Shown here piece after piece: positions 31,194 through 33,220 of a stretch of 33,220 nt of DNA. Location of the stretch: assembly GCF_000378045.1 (NCBI RefSeq), contig NZ_KB899121.1, positions 1-33,220 of the forward strand. Direction: 5' to 3'. The translations under genes were made by a program, and so were the position numbers. Numbering within the stretch: the stretch's first letter is position 1; each line of letters opens with the position of its first letter. The DNA is from Marinobacterium rhizophilum DSM 18822. GTDB taxonomy: Bacteria; Pseudomonadota; Gammaproteobacteria; Pseudomonadales; Balneatricaceae. Under the pieces are notes generated by a model. The model was not told where the DNA came from. It ran no database searches and saw only the letters and a list, made by a program, of their open reading frames with translations.

Positions 31194-32177
31194 TTAGTTC
31201 GGCACCATGTTTTCACCGGGGGCGTTCCAGCTCTGGTATTCCCCGACGTTGTCGCGGGTGATCAGTTCCGGGGCAATCAGGATGCGCCGGGGGTCGACGG
31301 GCTCGCCGTGCATCAGTTGCAGGCCGGTTTCGACCGCCCGTTCCGCGATGCGTCCCGGGAACTGCGCGGCGCTGGCCTCAAGCAGACTGTCCTGTTCCCT
31401 GAGCTGCTCGAAGGCCGCCGGTGATCCATCGATACTGACGATGAAAAAGTTGTTGCGCCCGGCCTGGTGAGCCGCCTGTTCGGCGCCGAGCGCCGAGGGA
31501 TCGTTGATGGTAAAGACACCCTGGATATCAGGGTAGGCGGTCATCAGGGCAGTCATTTTTTCAAGCCCGCCTTCGCGGGCGCCACCGCCGTTCGCCGTAT
31601 CGGACAGCAGTTCGATACCGGCAAAGCCGGCCAGTGCCTCGTGACAGCCTTCCACCCGTTCTATCACCGAGGACACCGCCGGGCCATTGATGATGACCAC
31701 TTTGCCATGACCGTCCATGCGCCGGGCCAGGTAATCGCAGGCCAGGGTGCCGGCGGCGCGGTTGTCCGTGGTGATGGTGACATCGGCACCAGCGGCTTCG
31801 ACATCCACAGCGATGACCGGAATACCGGCCTTGCGGGCCCGGGCGACGGCGGGGGCGATGCCTTCGCGATCGGCGGCCGACAGCAGGATCATCTGTACGC
31901 CTGCTTCAATAAAGTGGTCGATCTGGCGAATCTGGCGCGCCAGGTCATAGGCGCTGGACACCACCTGAACCCGTACCCCATCACCGCCAAGCTCACGGGC
32001 ACGGCGTTCGGCGCCGCGGGCGATTTCGACGAAATAGGGATTGCCAAGGTCCGATACCGAGATGCCGATGGAGGTCAGCGGCGTTTTTGCGGGCAGGGGG
32101 GCGGACGGGCTTTGAGCCTGTGTCAGGGGGCACAGCAGCAGGGCTGCAAGCGCCGCCAGATGTTTGACTGTGGGCAT
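31194..32177 (-). CDS. Sugar ABC transporter substrate-binding protein (ribose/fructose RbsB-like)
   Basis: A 327-residue periplasmic binding protein of type I. Signal peptide MPTVKHLAALAALLLCPLTQ AQ. Fold markers: IGISVSDLGNPYFVEIARGA, IDHFIEAGVQMILLSAADRE, IPVIAVDVEAAGADVTITTD NRAAGTLA, GVFTINDPSALGAEQAAHQA and VSIDGSPAAFEQLREQDSLL EASAAQFPGRIAE. These fit the ribose/xylose/fructose cluster; the sugar is not determined. The ATG at 32177 has AGGAG upstream. It lies downstream of the ATPase gene but behind a terminator, so it may have its own promoter in 32178-32480. Confidence 0.9.
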   Translation of the reverse strand: MPTVKHLAALAALLLCPLTQAQSPSAPLPAKTPLTSIGISVSDLGNPYFVEIARGAERRARELGGDGVRVQVVSSAYDLARQIRQIDHFIEAGVQMILLSAADREGIAPAVARARKAGIPVIAVDVEAAGADVTITTDNRAAGTLACDYLARRMDGHGKVVIINGPAVSSVIERVEGCHEALAGFAGIELLSDTANGGGAREGGLEKMTALMTAYPDIQGVFTINDPSALGAEQAAHQAGRNNFFIVSIDGSPAAFEQLREQDSLLEASAAQFPGRIAERAVETGLQLMHGEPVDPRRILIAPELITRDNVGEYQSWNAPGENMVPN

Positions 32178-32478
32178 GGCAAGCTCCTGTGGCCGATTGC
32201 AGTCATTGGGGCTGGTTCTGGAGCGACATTCAATCACGCCAGGCGGGCAAAGCGTAGTAGTGGAATGACCACCCGTTGATGTTTTTAATCCGTCGCCCTT
32301 CGGGACGCTAGCTTATCAGCGTCGTCGTGGTTCCAGTGGCATCGGAATGGATTGCCATAGGAAAGTCAGGCTCCATCCTGCATGCCAACCGCGTCTGGTA
32401 AGGCGAACTTGAAGGTCCGTCACCGACACAGACAGGAGCAACTGCCTGGCAGTGATCGATGGGCGGGAGTGTAACAAG
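32178..32478. other. Intergenic region between the sugar ATPase and binding-protein genes
   Basis: No gene is seen. It must hold the promoter of the binding-protein gene if the upstream terminator is efficient, but no convincing hexamers were identified. Confidence 0.4.
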
Positions 32479-32517
32479 GAAAAAGGTGCGGCAGGCCAAC
32501 GAGCAGCCCGCCGCACC
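32479..32517 (-). terminator. Rho-independent terminator after the sugar ATPase gene (minus strand)
   Basis: Read on the minus strand, GGTGCGGC (32510-32517) pairs with GCCGCACC (32485-32492), with an extra GGC/GCC inside, and is followed by a run of T residues. It lies 10 bp after the ATPase stop. Confidence 0.88.
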
Positions 32518-32526
32518 AAAACCGAT

Positions 32527-33220
32527 TCAGGCCGCGAACGCGCCGGCCGGATGATCATTGGGGTCCAGAGCGCCGGTCATGATGGCGACGGCCTCGGACA
32601 TGGTATGGGTATCGGGTTTGACAATCGCGATGCGTTTGCCCAGACGATGGATATGAATCCGGTCGGCCACCTCGAATACATGCGGCATGTTATGGCTGAT
32701 CAGGATGACGGGCAGCCCCTTGGCGCGTACGTCGTTGATCAGGTTCAGTACACGGCGGGACTCCTTCACGCCCAGTGCTGCCGTCGGCTCGTCCATGATG
32801 ACCACATGGCGGGCAAAGGCGGCTGCACGGGCCACGGCAACGCCCTGGCGCTGCCCGCCGGACAGGGTTTCCACGGCCTGGTTCATATTCTGAATGGTCA
32901 GAAGGCCGAGTTCCGCCAATTTGGCCTTGGCGTCATCATGCATGCCTTTTTTGTCGAGCATGCGAAATACCGAGCCCAGGATGCCGGGGCGGCGACGTTC
33001 GCGCCCCAGGTACATGTTATCTGCGATATCCAGTGACGGCGATACCGCCAGATTCTGGTACACGGTTTCGATACCCATTGCCCGCGCATCCATCGGGCTC
33101 TTGAAGTTGATCGGCTGGCCGTCCAGGGTGATTTCGCCGGCATCCGGTATCAGGGCACCGGACAGTGCCTTGATCAGCGAGGATTTGCCTGCACCGTTGT
33201 CGCCGATCACGGCCAGTACT
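32527..33220 (-). CDS. Sugar ABC transporter ATP-binding protein (FrcA/RbsA-like), 5' end outside window
   Basis: About 231 residues of an ABC ATPase, open to the right edge. Walker A GDNGAGKSSLIKALSG, signature LSGGQRQGVAVARAAAF, Walker B VVIMDEPTAALGVKESRRVL and the H-loop LISHNMPHVFEVADRIHIHR are all present. ESLRR/KESRRVL and GKRIAIVKP are typical of the sugar CUT2 group. It ends after a single nucleotide-binding domain, as in FrcA (about 260 residues), and not with two as in RbsA. A permease gene is expected upstream, beyond the window. It ends just before a terminator. Confidence 0.93.
   Translation of the reverse strand, partial: VLAVIGDNGAGKSSLIKALSGALIPDAGEITLDGQPINFKSPMDARAMGIETVYQNLAVSPSLDIADNMYLGRERRRPGILGSVFRMLDKKGMHDDAKAKLAELGLLTIQNMNQAVETLSGGQRQGVAVARAAAFARHVVIMDEPTAALGVKESRRVLNLINDVRAKGLPVILISHNMPHVFEVADRIHIHRLGKRIAIVKPDTHTMSEAVAIMTGALDPNDHPAGAFAA

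Overview
The window reads as about 33 kb of chromosome from a GC-rich (roughly 60%) marine gammaproteobacterium. The YfcG-type glutathione transferases, the Pseudomonas-style pqqABCDE-pqqH operon, the DUF3012 lipoprotein, the REP-type hairpin, the TRAP transporter and the ectoine importer together suggest an Oceanospirillales/Marinobacterium-like or Pseudomonas-related organism. The taxon is an inference; no rRNA or tRNA gene is present.

Layout. 1-428: 3' end of pntB, followed by a 52-bp tandem repeat and a strong terminator. 846-1526: small P-loop kinase. 1631-3801: two glutathione transferases divergent from a TetR regulator, with three evenly spaced operators between them. 3843-6433: DUF3012 lipoprotein, alpha/beta hydrolase and a membrane-anchored EEP-family protein. 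6434-7391: non-coding, holding a 170-bp MITE-like element. 7392-9481: LysR regulator divergent from azlCD. 9964-10962: FAH-family enzyme. 11430-12296: SHOCT-domain protein. 12792-18073: PQQ biosynthesis operon pqqA-B-C-D-E plus an S9 peptidase (pqqH), ending at a REP-like hairpin and a bidirectional terminator.

18342-25851 is the most interesting part. It holds a TRAP transporter (Q-M-P) and a YdhF/SmoB-like aldo/keto reductase on the minus strand. Divergent from these are a GntR/UTRA regulator, a Gfo/Idh/MocA NAD-dependent enzyme and an Fe(II)/2-oxoglutarate dioxygenase. A shared palindrome built on TTCATG/CATGAA lies before all three transcription units, so they probably form one regulon. 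This gene set fits an oxygenolytic sulfoquinovose pathway: TRAP uptake, NAD-dependent glycosidase, C-S bond cleavage by the dioxygenase, then reduction of 6-oxo-glucose to glucose by the AKR. The substrate is inferred from gene content, not seen in the sequence. A near-perfect FNR/Anr box (TTGAT-N4-ATCAA) in the divergent promoter suggests oxygen control.

25852-26580 is non-coding apart from an N-terminal scrap of a response regulator fused to a 32-bp palindrome. A small hypothetical gene (26581-26922) follows, then the ectoine/hydroxyectoine ABC importer ehuB-C-D-A on the minus strand. Beyond ehuB, a short degenerate copy of the 3' end of the small hypothetical gene reappears in the same orientation, so the importer lies between direct repeats. 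The window ends in a ribose/fructose-type sugar ABC system: a binding protein, a terminator, and an ATPase gene running off the right edge.
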